NCBI GenBank assembly: GCA_024734495.1
Contig: JALMQS010000075.1
Span: 3,278,935-3,342,934 of the forward strand
Length of the DNA: 64,000 bases
Reading direction: 5' to 3'
From: Forficula auricularia
Taxonomy: Eukaryota > Arthropoda > Insecta > Dermaptera > Forficulidae
Below the pieces are notes generated by a model. That model had not been told where the DNA came from. It saw nothing but the letters and a program-made list of their open reading frames with translations, and ran no database searches. A program made the translations under genes and the position numbers. Shown one piece after another: positions 62,545-64,000 of this stretch. Each line of letters starts with the position of its first letter. Position 1 is the stretch's first letter.

Positions 62545-63075
62545 AAAACGCAATTTTGTGAAACCTACCTCGCATCTTGCTCAAGTTTTATTATTATATT
62601 AAAATGTTTCACCTAGAACCAACACCTAACTACTTAAAAGTTATTTTAGAAATCAGTAAAAAGAGAACTCATTAGCGGAACATTTAAATTCAAACAATCA
62701 CTCTTTTCCGGAAAGCACAGGAATTAGATTAATAAAAGGACAAAGAAACCCAAAATTAATTAGCGCAATTGAATCGTTAGAAATTTTGAAATCATTCAAT
62801 AAAAATTCATTCTTTGTTTAAACGGAAAAATAGAATTATCTAATAGCAATTTACTTAGAATGTTTGCTAACAAAACATGCAATTTTAGATAAAAGGAGTG
62901 GAAAAAGGAACCCCCCCCCCTTCCATTGTCAGTCTGTTCTTTGTCACAAAGAAAAGGGATGCATGTGTTTAAATATGAATGTGAACCCAAAGATGATTTT
63001 AGTTTAGAAAAGATCAAAAAAATTTCAATTATCATACGGTATTAGGCCTCCATGGAAAACAATATTTATAATTAA

Positions 63076-63119
63076 AAAAGACTGATGATGAAGACCAAGT
63101 CTTCGAAACTATAGTCTCA
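63076..63119 (+). ncRNA. hammerhead-ribozyme-like motif 23
   Basis: CTGATGA (63082-63088), stem II GAAGAC/GTCTTC with CAA loop, GAAA (63105-63108), CTATAGTC. It lies downstream of the GIY-YIG ORF stop in the same strand, which links the motif to a PLE. Confidence 0.78.
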
Positions 63120-63221
63120 AACAAATAAATAATATATATATACAGATATATCATTTCGATATATATGTGTGTATGTTTATTTGTATCAAGCAGAGGCCAA
63201 CCTCTTTGTTTCTCTTTGTGT

Positions 63222-63529
63222 TAGCCAATATATTCGACTCTTAAATAGATACTACATAACTATACAGACATATGGTCAACAATTCTATGTTGTACAAAGT
63301 ACAATTCCATTTATGTTATCATTTACCACATTTATACAAAAAGATATACTAGAATTGCGTAGATCAATAATAATTATAAATAACAATTCAAATTAACAAT
63401 TAAAAATATTAAATTATATCTAATAATAAATTAACAATTAAAATAAATCAATAGATGAATATAATCACGGCTAACTAGATTGTGTTTAAACGTAGAACTA
63501 CGTAAGATTTAGATTAGAGATATATAAAA
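63222..63529. other. no recognised feature
   Basis: AT-rich, non-coding. Confidence 0.45.
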
Positions 63530-63965
63530 GACTGATATACGTATAAATGAGGTTGAAATATAATTCGAAATTAAATATAAAAGTGATTGGGTTACATATT
63601 GTATAACAAGATTCAATCGTTAAAACGTATACAAGAGGTAAGATTACGTATACGGACTAATTTGAAATTGCTTAATAATTGCATACAAAAAAGATTGGAT
63701 TACATATAAATCAGATTAATTTGGGATTCGATTAAATTACGTATAAAAACCGACGAGATACAATAACTCATTAAAGCCTAATTGTATTTACGTATAAAAG
63801 AGAAGAGATTCGTTTGGAATTCCATTATAAAAATATATATACCTAATAGAACTTAAATTACGTATAAATTAGAATTTGAATAATAATTGAAGATGTTGGG
63901 TTATCGTAACTACAAAAGATCTAATTGCAATTAATGAAATTACGTTGCATACAAATCAGGTTCAT
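63530..63965 (+). repeat. degenerate array of TTACGTATAAA motifs
   Basis: TTACGTATAAA or close variants (ACATATAAA, ACGTATACA) occur near 63538, 63624, 63645, 63703, 63736, 63790 and 63855, usually next to GATT. Looks like an old satellite with a unit of roughly 50-60 bp. Confidence 0.5.
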
Positions 63966-64000
63966 TTGTGATTTCATAATATTTAGAAAAACATGAGTTC

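Larger units (their letters stand above)
61450..62642 (-). mobile_element. PLE-type inverted unit, family B, copy 6, inside the PLE ORF
   Basis: Perfect 12-bp duplication ATTTTAGAAATC (61438-61449 and 62643-62654). Arms mirror around 62020-62035 and end TTGAGCAAGATGCGAGGTAG / inverse. The lead is at the right (GTTTCACCTAGAACCAACAC). Arms carry PLE C-terminal sequence similar to 52168-52385 and two ribozyme motifs. Confidence 0.9.
61152..62821 (+). pseudogene. PLE protein, GIY-YIG endonuclease and C-terminus, interrupted
   Basis: The upstream part reads IVLLYYGQISEKIKHKMKK, the usual lead-in to the PLE endonuclease. The GIY-YIG domain follows at 61330-61440: GVFNLKWKDC, IYVGKT, then KIRLSEH, which supplies the catalytic-type Arg and His. 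In most PLE proteins a Cys pair precedes the YIG motif; here the first is Trp (LKWKDC). After the nested insertion the frame resumes (ENSLAEHLNSNNHSF, NPKLISAIESLEILKSF) and stops at 62819. If the insertion is ignored, an in-frame TAA remains at its 3' junction. The enzyme would nick target DNA to prime reverse transcription. This copy is dead. Confidence 0.8.
61152..63221 (+). mobile_element. Penelope-like element, 3' part, with nested PLE unit
   Basis: Coding sequence 61152-61449 and 62655-62821 belongs to one PLE ORF interrupted by the unit 61450-62642. It is followed by a 3' untranslated part, a ribozyme motif at 63076-63119 and the family A2 terminus CTCTTTGTTTCTCTTTGTG at 63203-63221. 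The RT domain and 5' half are missing. Confidence 0.82.

Noticed and set aside
1..64000. CRISPR array, bacterial operon or rRNA
   Set aside because: No short direct repeats with regular unique spacers, no Shine-Dalgarno-led gene series and no rRNA-like conserved blocks; everything points to eukaryotic nuclear DNA.

Overview
This window looks like non-coding, transposon-choked DNA from an AT-rich eukaryotic nuclear genome, most likely an arthropod (probably an insect). Pointers are spliceosomal introns with GT..AG borders, a poly(A) signal, a Ty3/Gypsy LTR element, several mariner/Tc1 and hAT relatives, tRNA-headed SINEs, non-LTR reverse transcriptase fragments and Penelope-like elements (PLEs). 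There is no bacterial-style operon, rRNA, CRISPR array or convincing functional tRNA gene. I could not assign a species.

Layout. 1-1905: Helitron-like and mariner remnants. 1906-9954: a complete but non-autonomous minus-strand LTR retrotransposon with LTRs of about 2.8 kb, a 4-bp target duplication, a tRNA-Ala-type primer site, a polypurine tract and one ORF that appears to join a gag start to the C-terminal end of integrase. 9955-16560: foldbacks, a SINE and low-complexity or single-copy DNA. 16579-17491 and 22457-23363: two mariner copies sharing one internal deletion. 20579-21436: a Helitron-like element. 23.4-35.6 kb: palindromes, SINEs, a poly(A) retroposon family, a minisatellite, an orphan endonuclease pseudogene and a LINE 3' end. 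35935-37584: a mariner split by a LINE. 37.6-44.8 kb: largely anonymous DNA with a SINE and Helitron 3' ends. 44.8-47.9 kb: nested DNA transposons and PLE units. 48980-49963 and 55791-56355: non-LTR RT fragments. 51347-53900: the only host-like gene, five exons encoding a coiled-coil plus ankyrin-repeat protein. 61152-63221: a PLE 3' part with a GIY-YIG endonuclease, itself interrupted by another PLE unit.

The unifying signal is a set of at least 23 short motifs with a hammerhead-ribozyme layout (CTGANGA, stem II, GAAA, a very short palindromic stem III, cleavage-type UH and a paired stem I). They sit mainly in head-to-head inverted units built from PLE 3' ends. Nine such units are flanked by 12-13-bp direct repeats (perfect in six), so they inserted as discrete mobile units. 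One lies in intron 1 of the ankyrin gene as a near-perfect palindrome of about 1.3 kb with a ribozyme motif on each strand. Ribozymes in PLEs are known; the density, inverted-dimer architecture, fixed target-duplication length and a constant extra nucleotide before stem II are what deserve a second look.

Limits: all comparisons were made by eye, without alignment or database search, so family names for short fragments and edges of decayed repeats are approximate.
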